The notes beneath the pieces were generated by a model that was given only the letters and a program-made list of their open reading frames with translations, searched no databases and was not told where the DNA came from. Below are positions 25,019 through 33,682 of a stretch of 64,000 bases of DNA, piece by piece. Origin of the DNA: Tepidimonas sediminis. GTDB lineage: Bacteria; Pseudomonadota; Gammaproteobacteria; Burkholderiales; Burkholderiaceae_C. Position numbers and translations under genes: made by a program. Numbering within the stretch: position 1 is the first letter of the stretch; every line of letters begins with the position of its first letter. The stretch lies in NCBI RefSeq assembly GCF_007556605.1, contig NZ_VJND01000006.1, positions 62,001 through 126,000 on the forward strand, written 5' to 3'.

Positions 25019-26647
25019 ATGTTCACCCATCGCCGCAAGCTGCCCATCGGCATCCAGACCCTGCGCGACATCCGCGAGGGCGGCTACTACTACGTCGACA
25101 AGACACCGCTGATCGCGCGCCTGGTCGACAGCGGCAAGCACTACTTCCTCTCGCGCCCGCGCCGCTTCGGCAAGAGCCTATTGCTGGACACGATCGCCTG
25201 CGCCTTCGAGGGCCGCCGTGAGCTCTTCGACGCGCACGACGGCGCCGACGGCAGCGCCCCACGCGAGCGGCTGTTCCTGGCCGACCACTGGGACTGGGCC
25301 AGGCCGCACCCGGTGATTCGCCTGAGCTTCGCGGCCGGGCGGCTGGAAAAGCGCGAACAGCTCGAGCGCCACATCCACGCCCAGCTGGAGGCCAACGCCC
25401 GCCATCTGGGGATCGAACTGCCGCCGGCGCAGACCGACATCCCGCTGCGCTTCGATGCGCTCATCGAGCGCGCCGCCGCAGTCCACGGCCGCCAGGCCGT
25501 GGTGCTGGTCGACGAATACGACAAGCCCATCCTCGACAACCTCGAAGCGCCTGAGGTCGCCCGCGCCATGCGCGAGGGCCTGCGCAACCTCTACAGCGTC
25601 ATCAAGGGCAGAGACGCCGACCTGCGCTTCGTGCTGCTCACCGGCGTGTCCAAGTTCAGCAAGGTCTCGATCTTCTCGGGCCTCAACAACCTGCGCGACA
25701 TCACGCTGTCGCCCGAATACGGCACGATCTGCGGCTACACGGATGAGGACATCGACACGGTGTTTGCGGCGGAGCTCGAGGCCGCCGCAGCCGAGGGCCA
25801 GCCGCTGGACCGCGAGGAGATCCGCCGCTGGTACAACGGCTACCGCTGGGGCCCGGTGAGCGTCTACAACCCGTTCGACGTCCTGCTGCTGCTGGCCGAG
25901 CGGCAGTTCCGCGCGCACTGGTTCGAGACCGGCACGCCGACGTTTCTGGTGCACTGGCTGCGCGGCAAGGGGTTCTTCACGCCGCGGCTGGAGCGCATGC
26001 TCGCGGAAGAGGATTTGCTGTCGGCCTTCGATGTGGACGACATCGCCGTGGAGGCGATGCTGTGGCAGACCGGCTACCTGACGATCCGGCGCGTGGAGGA
26101 CTGCGGCGGGCTGCTGAGCTATGAGCTGGGCGTGCCGAACCGCGAGGTGCGCGGCGCGCTCAACCGCGCGCTGCTCTACTTCGGCTGGTACCCGGCCGAG
26201 CAGCGCCAGTTGCTGCAGCCGCGCACGCTCTACCATGCGTTGCTGCAGGCCGACACCGACGCGCTGCGCGCGCACTTCGAGCGTCTCTACGCCAGCATCC
26301 CGCACGACTGGGTGCGCGCCAACCCCATCGCCCGGTACGAGGGCTACTGCGCCAGCGTGTTCTACAGCCATCTGGCCAGCCTCGGCCTGGACATCGTGCC
26401 GGAGGAAGTCTCCAACCCGGGGCAGTGCGACCTCGTCATCCGCCATGCGGGCCGCGCCTGGGTGATCGAGTTCAAGGTGGTCGACGGCGAGGAGCCCACC
26501 GGCGAGGCCATGCGGCAACTGAAGGCCCGCGACTACGCGGCCAAGCACCGCGGCGCGCCGGGCATCACGGAAGTGATCGAGCTGGGCGTGGAGTTCAGCC
26601 GCGCCAAGCGCCAGATCGTGGGGTGGGAGGTGGCGCGCGGCCGTTGA
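25019..26647 (+). CDS. AAA-ATPase-like protein with C-terminal PD-(D/E)XK nuclease domain (DUF1703 type)
   Basis: A 542-residue two-domain protein. The N-terminal part (about 1-300) is an AAA-ATPase-like domain with an unusual P-loop RPRRFGKS (46-53) and a Walker B-like VVLVDEYDKP (161-170), then LTGVSKFSKVSIFSGLNNL and WYNGYRWG. The C-terminal part (about 440-542) is a PD-(D/E)XK nuclease-like fold with D471 and E484-F-K486. Such proteins match the AAA-ATPase-like plus DUF1703 architecture, common as scattered accessory genes; their function has not been established to my knowledge. The gene lies between tatC and a convergent degS-like gene. All key residues are present. A weak ribosome site makes the start slightly uncertain. 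Confidence 0.85.
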   Translation: MFTHRRKLPIGIQTLRDIREGGYYYVDKTPLIARLVDSGKHYFLSRPRRFGKSLLLDTIACAFEGRRELFDAHDGADGSAPRERLFLADHWDWARPHPVIRLSFAAGRLEKREQLERHIHAQLEANARHLGIELPPAQTDIPLRFDALIERAAAVHGRQAVVLVDEYDKPILDNLEAPEVARAMREGLRNLYSVIKGRDADLRFVLLTGVSKFSKVSIFSGLNNLRDITLSPEYGTICGYTDEDIDTVFAAELEAAAAEGQPLDREEIRRWYNGYRWGPVSVYNPFDVLLLLAERQFRAHWFETGTPTFLVHWLRGKGFFTPRLERMLAEEDLLSAFDVDDIAVEAMLWQTGYLTIRRVEDCGGLLSYELGVPNREVRGALNRALLYFGWYPAEQRQLLQPRTLYHALLQADTDALRAHFERLYASIPHDWVRANPIARYEGYCASVFYSHLASLGLDIVPEEVSNPGQCDLVIRHAGRAWVIEFKVVDGEEPTGEAMRQLKARDYAAKHRGAPGITEVIELGVEFSRAKRQIVGWEVARGR

Positions 26648-26675
26648 GGTGACCCCGCTGGGCGCGCCGCGTCGC

Positions 26676-27830
26676 TCAGCGCGCCAGCTCCGCAGGCGGC
26701 GGCCGCCGGCCCGGCACCACCCGCACCGTCAGCTCGCGTCCGTTGCGCCACAGGCGCAGGCTGGCCGGCTCGCCGGGCCGCAGCGCCGCCACCGCGCCGA
26801 GCAGCCCGGGCACGTCGTTGACGGGTGTCTCGCCCACGTGCGTGATGACATCGCCCGGTTCCACGCCGGCGCGGGCCGCCGGCCCGTCCTGCAGCACCCC
26901 CGCCACCACCACACCGCGCGCCTGCCGCGGCAGGCGGAGGTGCTCGGCCCACGCCGGCTCCAGCGGGCGCGGTTCCACCCCGATCCAGCCCCGTGTGACG
27001 TGGCCGTCGCGCACGATGGCCTCCATGACGTCGCGCGCGGTGGCGATCGGGATCGCGAAGCCGATGCCCATCGAGCCGCCGGAGCGTGAATAGATCGCGG
27101 TGTTGATGCCGACCAGCCGGCCTTCGGCGTCGACCAGCGCACCGCCCGAATTGCCCGGGTTGATCGCCGCGTCGGTCTGGATGAAGTTCTCGAAGGTGTT
27201 GAGGCCGAGCTCGCTGCGTCCCAGCGCGCTGACGATGCCGGCGGTCACCGTCTGCCCGACCCCGAACGGATTGCCGATGGCCAGCACCCGGTCGCCGACC
27301 TGCAGCGCTTCCGAATGCCCGAGCACGATCGCCGGCAGATCGGGCAGCTGCACGCGCAGCACCGCCAGGTCGGTGTCCGGGTCGGTGCCGATCACCTGCG
27401 CGGTGGCCTGCCGTCCGTCGCTGAGCTGCACGACGATCTCGTCGGCGCCCTCGATCACGTGGTTGTTGGTCAGGATGTAGCCGGCCGGGCTGACGATGAC
27501 GCCCGAGCCCAGACCGCTTTGCGGCTCGCTGTCGGGCCGCTCGCCGAAGAAGTGCCGGAACCACGGCTCCTGCGCGTGCGGGTTGTCCGTCTGCGAGGTG
27601 GTGGAGATGCTGACCACGGCCGGGGCGGCGGCGCGGGCCGCCGCCGCCAGGCTGGTGGCCTCCACGACCGGACTGCGCTCGGCCTGCGCTGCCTGCAACA
27701 CCGGCACCGCCTGGGTCCACGCCCGCGACCCCGTCAGCCAGTGCGGCTTGAGCGTGGCCACCACGAACCAGACCGCCAGCAACACCGTGACGGTCTGCGC
27801 GAACAGCAGCCACAGGCGCCGTGCGTTCAC
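26676..27830 (-). CDS. degS: DegS-like trypsin-type periplasmic serine protease with one PDZ domain
   Basis: A 384-residue protease anchored by one N-terminal membrane helix (about residues 7-26). The catalytic triad is H124 (TNNHVIEG), D154 (DTDLAVLRV) and S228 (NPGNSGGAL). A single PDZ domain follows (about 275-370). One membrane anchor and one PDZ match DegS, which in E. coli cuts the anti-sigma factor RseA when outer-membrane proteins misfold. The RpoE-RseA-RseB operon is in this window (54.5-56.8 kb). DegQ-like roles cannot be excluded. It converges on the AAA-nuclease gene with 28 bases between. Confidence 0.88.
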   Translation of the reverse strand: MNARRLWLLFAQTVTVLLAVWFVVATLKPHWLTGSRAWTQAVPVLQAAQAERSPVVEATSLAAAARAAAPAVVSISTTSQTDNPHAQEPWFRHFFGERPDSEPQSGLGSGVIVSPAGYILTNNHVIEGADEIVVQLSDGRQATAQVIGTDPDTDLAVLRVQLPDLPAIVLGHSEALQVGDRVLAIGNPFGVGQTVTAGIVSALGRSELGLNTFENFIQTDAAINPGNSGGALVDAEGRLVGINTAIYSRSGGSMGIGFAIPIATARDVMEAIVRDGHVTRGWIGVEPRPLEPAWAEHLRLPRQARGVVVAGVLQDGPAARAGVEPGDVITHVGETPVNDVPGLLGAVAALRPGEPASLRLWRNGRELTVRVVPGRRPPPAELAR

Positions 27831-27877
27831 CGCCGCCCTCCGCGCCGGCTGCGCCCGTCACCCTGCGGGCGGGCCCC

Positions 27878-27891
27878 TTGACCCACGTCAA
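27878..27891. promoter_or_regulatory. FNR/Anr/Dnr-type operator
   Basis: TTGAC-CCAC-GTCAA is a perfect inverted repeat with 4-base spacing, extended by CC/GG to 18 bases (27876-27893). This matches the CRP/FNR-family box TTGAY-N4-RTCAA used in low-oxygen and NO responses. Its centre lies 75 bases before the DUF3149 ATG and about 54 bases before the divergent degS-like start. A centre at -41.5 would place the DUF3149 transcript start near 27926. Confidence 0.6.
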
Positions 27892-27959
27892 GGCGGGCGC
27901 CACCGCACCGTCGTCCAATTCCGCCGAGGGGCGGCATCGACCCGCTCGAGGAGTGCGTC

Positions 27960-28106
27960 ATGAAAGCCATCGTCGATCTCTTCTCCACCGATTATGGCCT
28001 GATGAGCGTGGGCGTCATCGCCTTCGTGATCGGGATGGGGGTCTACTTCGTGCGCCTGTTCACCCGCAAGATGGACGAATCGGCGCGCCAGGCCTCCGGC
28101 CGCTGA
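27960..28106 (+). CDS. DUF3149 family small membrane protein
   Basis: A 48-residue protein with the sequence pattern of DUF3149: a short polar start ([13 protein letters not shown]), one membrane helix (about residues 14-34) and a basic tail ([13 protein letters not shown]). The ribosome site GAGGAG (27948-27953) is strong with 6-base spacing. It is one of the smallest genes here and has its own regulatory region with an FNR-type box. Its function is unknown. The size and topology recall small accessory subunits of membrane complexes, but that is only analogy. Confidence 0.8.
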   Translation: MKAIVDLFSTDYGLMSVGVIAFVIGMGVYFVRLFTRKMDESARQASGR

Positions 28107-28131
28107 GCGGCGGCCCGCCTGCGGGCGGTGC

Positions 28132-28137
28132 GACAAT
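28132..28137 (+). promoter_or_regulatory. Candidate -10 element of the NIF3 gene
   Basis: GACAAT ends 6 bases before the ATG at 28144, leaving no room for a ribosome binding site. This predicts a leaderless transcript if it is used. Confidence 0.4.
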
Positions 28138-28143
28138 CCGCCC

Positions 28144-28938
28144 ATGAGCGCAGGATGTTGCGAAGACGGTGCGGCCGCGGGCTGCACGCTGGCGGAGCTG
28201 GTCGGCTGCGCCGAGGCGTTGTTGGAGCCGGCGCGCTTCCAGGACTACGGTCCCAACGGACTGCAGGTGGAGGGGCGGGCACGCGTGCGGCGGCTCGTCT
28301 CCGGCGTCACGGCGAGTCTGGCGCTGATCGAGGCTGCCATCGCCGAAGGGGCCGATGCCATCATCGTGCACCACGGTCTGTTCTGGCGTGGCCAGCGTGG
28401 CACCGTCACCGGCTGGCTTAAGGTGCGGCTGCAGCGGCTGCTGGCGCACGACGTCAGCCTGCTGGCCTACCACCTGCCGCTGGACGCCCATCCGCAGCTC
28501 GGCAACAACGCCCAGCTCGCGCAGCGCCTGGGCTTCACGCCGGAAGGCGACGCCTGGGAGCGGTTCGGCGAGCAGCAGCTCGGCTTCATCGGGCGCTGCC
28601 CGCTGCCCGAGGCGGCGGCGCTGGCGGCGCATCTGCAGGCGGTGCTGGGGCGCGCGCCGGTGTGGGTGCCGGGAGATGGCCGGCCGATCCGGCGAATCGC
28701 CTGGTGCAGCGGGGGCGCGCAGGGCTGGTTCGAGGCCGCCATCGCCGCCGGTGCCGATGCCTTCCTGACCGGCGAGATCTCCGAGCCGCAGGCGCACCTG
28801 GCGCGCGAGACCGGCGTGGCGTTCTTCGCCTGCGGCCACCATGCCACGGAGCGCTACGGCGCCGCGGCGCTTGGCGAATGGCTGGCGCGGCGCTGCGGCG
28901 TGCAGCACCGCTTCATCGACATCGACAACCCGGCCTGA
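28144..28938 (+). CDS. NIF3-like dinuclear metal centre protein (YbgI family)
   Basis: A 264-residue NIF3/YbgI protein. Metal-binding histidines are visible in [23 protein letters not shown] and near the C terminus in [12 protein letters not shown]. Family members form hexameric rings with two metals per subunit; some are annotated as GTP cyclohydrolase type 2 homologues, but the physiological role is unsettled. In betaproteobacteria a NIF3 gene commonly lies near the petABC operon, as here. The N terminus carries CCEDG, unusual but harmless. Confidence 0.9.
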   Translation: MSAGCCEDGAAAGCTLAELVGCAEALLEPARFQDYGPNGLQVEGRARVRRLVSGVTASLALIEAAIAEGADAIIVHHGLFWRGQRGTVTGWLKVRLQRLLAHDVSLLAYHLPLDAHPQLGNNAQLAQRLGFTPEGDAWERFGEQQLGFIGRCPLPEAAALAAHLQAVLGRAPVWVPGDGRPIRRIAWCSGGAQGWFEAAIAAGADAFLTGEISEPQAHLARETGVAFFACGHHATERYGAAALGEWLARRCGVQHRFIDIDNPA

Positions 28939-28951
28939 TCGAGGACAGCCC

Positions 28952-29989
28952 ATGGCCGACTTGCCGCCGATCGCCATCACGATGGGCGATGCCGCCGGCA
29001 TCGGGCCGGAGCTGATCGCGCGCGTGTTCCAGCGCCACCCCGAGTGGTCGGCGCGCTGCGTGGTGATCGGCGATCTGGCGGCGTTGCGCCGCGGCGCCGC
29101 CGTCGTGGGCGGCGTGCCGATCGCCGAACTGGGCGGGCCGGCGGAGGCCGCCGCCGTGCCGCCGGGCGCGCTGCCGCTGTGGCCGGCGGTGTCGCTGGCG
29201 GCGCTGCCGCCGTGGGGGCGAGTGAGCGCCGCGGCCGGCCGCGCCGCGGCCGAGGCGGTGGAGCTGGCGGCCGAAGCGGCGCTGCGCGGCGAGGTCGCCG
29301 CGGTCGTGACGGCGCCGCTGGCCAAGGCCGCGCTGGCGGCGGCCGGCATCGCGTTTCCTGGCCACACCGAACTGCTGCAGGCGGTGGCGGCGCGCCACCT
29401 CGGCGTGGGCGTGGAGCGGCTGCCGGTGCGCATGATGCTGTCCAACCGCGAGCTGCGCACCGTGCTGGTCAGCATCCACGTGCCGCTGCGCCGGGCGCTG
29501 GAGCTGGTCACGCCGGCCAACCTCGACGAGACGCTGCGCATCACGCACGCGCACTTCACGCGCGTGCTGGGCTGGCCGGCGTGCCGCATCGCCGTGGCGG
29601 GTCTCAACCCGCACGCTGGCGAGGATGGGTTGTTCGGGCGCGAGGAGCTCGACGTGATCGCACCGGCGGTGGCGCGTGCGCGCGCCGCCGGCATCGACGC
29701 CCACGGCCCGCTGCCGCCGGACACGGTGTTCATGCGCGCGCGCCAGGGGGAGTTCGATGTCGTCATCGCCCAGTATCACGACCAGGGCCTGATTCCAGTC
29801 AAGTACCTGGGGCTGGCCGAGGGCGTCAACACGACGCTGGGCCTGCCTTTCGTGCGCACCAGCCCGGACCACGGCACCGCGTTCGACCTCGCCGGCAGCG
29901 GCCGCGCCGACCCGTCGAGTCTGGAGGCCGCCATCCAGGCCGCGCTGCAGGCGGTGTCGGCGCGCGCGGCCGCGCCGCCGTCCGGCTAG
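28952..29989 (+). CDS. pdxA: 4-hydroxythreonine-4-phosphate dehydrogenase family protein (PdxA-like)
   Basis: A 345-residue PdxA-family enzyme. The N-terminal loop reads ITMGDAAGIGPEL, and metal-binding histidines are seen in FPGHTELLQ, SIHVPLRR and QYHDQGLIPVKYLG. PdxA oxidises 4-phosphohydroxy-L-threonine in vitamin B6 synthesis. The ITMGD start also resembles PdxA2-like enzymes acting on other four-carbon acid phosphates, and the gene is not beside surA and rsmA as classical pdxA is, so the substrate is not certain. It starts 13 bases after the NIF3 gene, after GAGGA. Confidence 0.8.
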   Translation: MADLPPIAITMGDAAGIGPELIARVFQRHPEWSARCVVIGDLAALRRGAAVVGGVPIAELGGPAEAAAVPPGALPLWPAVSLAALPPWGRVSAAAGRAAAEAVELAAEAALRGEVAAVVTAPLAKAALAAAGIAFPGHTELLQAVAARHLGVGVERLPVRMMLSNRELRTVLVSIHVPLRRALELVTPANLDETLRITHAHFTRVLGWPACRIAVAGLNPHAGEDGLFGREELDVIAPAVARARAAGIDAHGPLPPDTVFMRARQGEFDVVIAQYHDQGLIPVKYLGLAEGVNTTLGLPFVRTSPDHGTAFDLAGSGRADPSSLEAAIQAALQAVSARAAAPPSG

Positions 29990-30012
29990 GGAAAACCCCT
30001 TGGCCGTTCCTT

Positions 30013-30018
30013 TACAAT
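30013..30018 (+). promoter_or_regulatory. -10 element upstream of petABC
   Basis: TACAAT within TTTACAATGC, 80 bases before the petA ATG. The -35 region is weak (GGAAAA at 29990-29995 with 17-base spacing). Confidence 0.45.
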
Positions 30019-30098
30019 GCCATGTGGTCTGCGTGCGTAACCGGGCCGTACCCGGCCGCCGCATCCCCCTGCCATCCCCACCCGGAGAGACTTCCCCC

Positions 30099-30698
30099 AT
30101 GAGCGAAGCCACCGTCGATCCCCAACGTCGAACTTGGCTCATCACCTCGGCCGCCGTGGGTGGCGCCGGGGCGGTGGCCGCGGCCGTGCCCTTCGTCCGT
30201 TCGTTCGCGCCATCGGAACGCGCCAAGGCCGCCGGCGCCTCGGTCGAGGTCGATGTCTCCAAGCTGCAGCCGGGCGAAAAGCTCGTCGTCGAATGGCGTG
30301 GCAAACCGGTCTGGGTGATGCGCCGCACGCCGGAGCAGCTGGCGTCGCTGGAGCAGGTGGAAGACCAGCTGGCCGACCCGAACTCCGAGCGCAAGGCGTA
30401 TCCCACGCCGCCGTACGCGAAGAACCGCCATCGCTCGATCAAGCCCGAGTACCTCGTCGCGGTGGGCATCTGCACGCACCTGGGCTGCTCGCCGGTGGAC
30501 AAGCTGCAGCCGGGGCCGCAGCCGTCGCTGCCGGACGACTGGAAGGGCGGCTTCCTGTGTCCGTGCCACGGCTCCACGTTCGACATGGCCGGCCGGGTGT
30601 TCAAGAACAAGCCGGCGCCCGACAACCTGGAGATCCCGCCGCACCACTACGTCTCCGACACCGTGGTGCTGATCGGCGAGGATCCGCCCAAGGCCTGA
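30099..30698 (+). CDS. petA: Ubiquinol-cytochrome c reductase iron-sulfur (Rieske) subunit
   Basis: A 199-residue Rieske protein of the bc1 complex. The N terminus carries a twin-arginine signal/anchor (R10-R11-T-W-L followed by a hydrophobic helix), so it should be inserted by the TatABC system encoded 5 kb upstream. The 2Fe-2S ligands are in CTHLGC (125-130) and CPCHGS (154-159). The 37-residue insertion between the cluster loops and the head is normal for bc1-type proteins. It opens the petABC operon. Confidence 0.97.
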   Translation: MSEATVDPQRRTWLITSAAVGGAGAVAAAVPFVRSFAPSERAKAAGASVEVDVSKLQPGEKLVVEWRGKPVWVMRRTPEQLASLEQVEDQLADPNSERKAYPTPPYAKNRHRSIKPEYLVAVGICTHLGCSPVDKLQPGPQPSLPDDWKGGFLCPCHGSTFDMAGRVFKNKPAPDNLEIPPHHYVSDTVVLIGEDPPKA

Positions 30699-30739
30699 TG
30701 CGCCGCCGCCACGCCCGTTCCCGCTCGAGGTAATCCACC

Positions 30740-32161
30740 ATGGCCGAATTCAAGGAAGCCCCCGCCAACGCCTCTGCCGGCGAAAAGCTCCTGACCTGGA
30801 TCGACAACCGCTTCCCGCTGTCGAAGATGTACCGGGAGCACATGTCGGAGTACTACGCGCCGAAGAATTTCAACACCTGGTATTTCTTCGGCTCCCTGGC
30901 GATGCTGGTGCTGGTGATCCAGATCGTCACCGGCATTTTCCTCGTCATGCACTACAAGCCCGACGCCTCGCTCAACGCCGCGGGCGTGCCGGTGGCGTTC
31001 GCCTCGGTCGAGTACATCATGCGCGACGTGCCGTGGGGTTGGCTGATCCGCTACATGCACTCCACCGGGGCCTCGGCCTTCTTCATCGTCGTGTATCTGC
31101 ACATGTGGCGCGGGCTGATCTACGGTTCGTACCGCAAGCCGCGCGAGCTGGTGTGGATCTTCGGCGTGGCGATCTTCCTGTGCCTGATGGCCGAGGCGTT
31201 CTTCGGCTACCTGCTGCCGTGGGGCCAGATGTCGTACTGGGGTGCGCAGGTGATCGTCAACCTGTTCTCGGCCATCCCGTTCATCGGCCCGGATCTGGCG
31301 ATCTGGATCCGCGGTGACTACGTGGTGTCGGATGCGACGCTGAACCGCTTCTTCAGCTTCCACGTCATCGCCATCCCGCTGGTGCTGCTGGGGCTGGTGG
31401 TGGCGCACATCATCGCGCTGCACGAGGTCGGCTCCAACAACCCCGACGGCATCGAGATCAAGGCCACCAAGGGGCCCGACGGCAAGCCGCTGGACGGCAT
31501 CCCGTTCCACCCGTACTACACCATCCACGACATCCTGGGCGTGGCGGTGTTCCTGCTGGTGTTCTCGGCCATCGTGTTCTTCGCGCCGGAGGCCGGCGGC
31601 TACTTCCTCGAGTTCAACAACTTCATCCCGGCCGACCCGATGGTGACGCCGCCGCACATCGCGCCGGTGTGGTACTTCACGCCGTTCTACTCGATGCTGC
31701 GCGCCACGACGAGCGAGATGATGGTGGTGCTGGTGGCGGTGGTGCTCATCGCCGCCGTGCTCGCGGCGCTGAAGTCCGGCGCCGGGGCGCTGGGCAAGCT
31801 GGCCATCCTCGGTGGCGCCGTGGTGCTGGCGGCGCTGATGCTGACCATCGACGCCAAGTTCTGGGGTGTGGTGGTGATGGGCGGCGCGGTCATCATCCTG
31901 TTCTTCCTGCCGTGGCTGGACAGGAGTCCGGTGAAGTCGATCCGTTACCGGCCGGGCTGGAACAAGTGGCTCTACGGCCTGTTCATCGTCAACTTCCTGG
32001 TGCTGGGCTACCTCGGCGTGCTGCCGCCGTCGCCGATCGGCGAGCGGGTCTCGCAGGTCGGCACGCTGTTCTACTTCGGCTTCTTCCTGCTGATGCCGTG
32101 GTGGAGCCGCCTGGGCGAGTTCAAGCCGGTGCCGGCGCGCGTGACGTTCCAGCCCCACTGA
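30740..32161 (+). CDS. petB: Cytochrome b of the bc1 complex
   Basis: A 473-residue membrane protein that binds two b hemes and forms both quinone sites. Heme-ligand helices are visible around MHSTGASAFFIVVYLHMW and FHVIAIPLVLLGLVVAHIIALHE. The Qo-site motif is P309-V-W-Y312 in place of PEWY, a variant known in beta- and gammaproteobacteria. The C terminus has extra membrane helices. A GAGG ribosome site precedes the ATG. Confidence 0.97.
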   Translation: MAEFKEAPANASAGEKLLTWIDNRFPLSKMYREHMSEYYAPKNFNTWYFFGSLAMLVLVIQIVTGIFLVMHYKPDASLNAAGVPVAFASVEYIMRDVPWGWLIRYMHSTGASAFFIVVYLHMWRGLIYGSYRKPRELVWIFGVAIFLCLMAEAFFGYLLPWGQMSYWGAQVIVNLFSAIPFIGPDLAIWIRGDYVVSDATLNRFFSFHVIAIPLVLLGLVVAHIIALHEVGSNNPDGIEIKATKGPDGKPLDGIPFHPYYTIHDILGVAVFLLVFSAIVFFAPEAGGYFLEFNNFIPADPMVTPPHIAPVWYFTPFYSMLRATTSEMMVVLVAVVLIAAVLAALKSGAGALGKLAILGGAVVLAALMLTIDAKFWGVVVMGGAVIILFFLPWLDRSPVKSIRYRPGWNKWLYGLFIVNFLVLGYLGVLPPSPIGERVSQVGTLFYFGFFLLMPWWSRLGEFKPVPARVTFQPH

Positions 32162-32195
32162 CCGGGTGCTTGCAAGGAAGAGGAGAGGGATTCCG

Positions 32196-32963
32196 ATGAA
32201 GCGATGGATCGCAACCGGCCTGGCGGCGCTCGGGATGCTGCTGGGGGCAAGCCTCGGCGCGCATGCCGCCGGCACCAACTTCCCGATGGACAAGGCGCCG
32301 CGCCTGGGCACCGACCAGGCCGCACTGCAGCACGGCGCCAAGATCTTCGTCAACTACTGCCTGAGCTGCCACTCGGCGTCGTTCGTGCGCTACAACCGGC
32401 TCACGGAGCTCGGCCTGACCGAAAAGCAGATCAAGGAGAACCTGATGTTCACCACCGACAAGGTGGGGGACCAGATGGTGGCGGCGATCTCGCCGCAGCA
32501 GGCCAAGGCCTGGTTCGGCGCCCAGCCGCCGGATCTGTCGCTGGTGGCGCGCTCGCGTGCCGGCGCCGGCTACAGTGGCGCGGACTACCTCTACACGCTG
32601 CTGCGCGGCTACTACCGTGACCCCAACCGCCCCACCGGGTGGAACAACGTGGTCTTCCACAACATCGGCATGCCGCATCCGCTGTGGGAACTGCAGGGCG
32701 AACGCAAGCCGGTGTTCGAGAAGGTCACGAGCCACGGCCATGAAACCGAGGTGTTCCGCGGCTGGGAGGTCGTCAAGCCGGGCAAGCTGTCCGAGGCCGA
32801 GTACGACCGCCTCGTGGCTGACCTGGTCGCCTACCTCGAGTGGATGGGCGAGCCGGGCAAGAACGACCGCATCCGTCTCGGTGTGTGGGTGATGATCTTC
32901 CTTGGTCTCTTCGCCATCGTGGCCTGGCGCCTCAACGCCGCCTATTGGAAAGACGTCAAGTGA
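32196..32963 (+). CDS. petC: Cytochrome c1
   Basis: A 255-residue protein with a Sec signal (residues 1-24, cleaved after AHA), the heme c site C55-L-S-C-H59, and a C-terminal membrane anchor (VWVMIFLGLFAIVAWRL). It receives electrons from the Rieske cluster and passes them to soluble cytochrome c in the periplasm. The ribosome site AGGAAGAGGAGAGG is very strong. A clear terminator follows. Confidence 0.96.
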   Translation: MKRWIATGLAALGMLLGASLGAHAAGTNFPMDKAPRLGTDQAALQHGAKIFVNYCLSCHSASFVRYNRLTELGLTEKQIKENLMFTTDKVGDQMVAAISPQQAKAWFGAQPPDLSLVARSRAGAGYSGADYLYTLLRGYYRDPNRPTGWNNVVFHNIGMPHPLWELQGERKPVFEKVTSHGHETEVFRGWEVVKPGKLSEAEYDRLVADLVAYLEWMGEPGKNDRIRLGVWVMIFLGLFAIVAWRLNAAYWKDVK

Positions 32964-32999
32964 TCCCCACCTGACCGGCGCGCCGCGCGCCCGGTCGCC

Positions 33000-33042
33000 A
33001 CAGTGGGCGGGCCAGCCGGCGGGCGGCCTCCCACTGTTTTTT
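33000..33042 (+). terminator. Rho-independent terminator of petABC
   Basis: ACAGTGGG (33000-33007) pairs with CCCACTGT (33030-33037), enclosing a GC-rich inner stem, and leads straight into a run of T (33037-33042). This is the clearest intrinsic terminator in the window. Confidence 0.8.
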
Positions 33043-33070
33043 CGTTGACGACATCAGGAGCGAACACGCC

Positions 33071-33682
33071 ATGATGGTCCTGTATTCGGGCACGACCTGC
33101 CCGTATTCGCACCGCTGCCGTTTCGTGCTGTTCGAGAAGGGCATGGATTTCGAGATCCGCGACGTGGATCTCTACAACAAGCCCGAGGACATCTCGGTGA
33201 TGAACCCGTACGGTCAGGTGCCGATCCTGGTCGAGCGCGACCTGATCCTGTACGAGTCCAACATCATCAACGAGTACATCGACGAGCGCTTTCCCCACCC
33301 GCAGCTGATGCCGGGTGACCCGGTCGATCGCGCGCGCGTGCGGCTGTTCCTGCTCAACTTCGAGAAGGAGCTGTTTTCGCATGTCTCGGTGCTGGAGCAG
33401 CGCACGCCCAAGCCGACCGACAAGCAGCTGGAGAAGGCGCGCGCCCACATCCGCGAGCGGCTCACGCAGCTGGCCCCGGTGTTCCTGAAGAACAAGTACA
33501 TGCTCGGCGACAATTTCTCGATGCTGGACGTGGCGATCGCGCCGCTGCTGTGGCGCCTCGACCACTACGGCATCGAGCTCAACCGCAACGCCGCGCCGCT
33601 GCTGAAGTACGCCGAGCGCATCTTCTCGCGCCCGGCCTACATCGAGGCGCTGACGCCGTCCGAGAAGGTCATGCGCAAGTGA
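33071..33682 (+). CDS. sspA: Stringent starvation protein A
   Basis: A 203-residue glutathione-S-transferase fold protein: thioredoxin-like domain (MVLYSGTTCPYSHRCRFVL... NPYGQVPILVERDL) and C-terminal helical domain. SspA binds RNA polymerase and affects stress and stationary-phase transcription. The N-terminal CPYS motif is kept although SspA proteins usually lack GST activity. Two adjacent ATG codons begin the frame. sspA and sspB overlap in TGATG. Confidence 0.94.
   Translation: MMVLYSGTTCPYSHRCRFVLFEKGMDFEIRDVDLYNKPEDISVMNPYGQVPILVERDLILYESNIINEYIDERFPHPQLMPGDPVDRARVRLFLLNFEKELFSHVSVLEQRTPKPTDKQLEKARAHIRERLTQLAPVFLKNKYMLGDNFSMLDVAIAPLLWRLDHYGIELNRNAAPLLKYAERIFSRPAYIEALTPSEKVMRK

Noticed and set aside
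24999-25019. An attachment site or duplication at the edge of the AAA-nuclease gene
   Set aside because: The short gaps at both ends (24999-25019 and 26647-26676) show no matching direct repeats by eye, so no insertion mechanism can be claimed.
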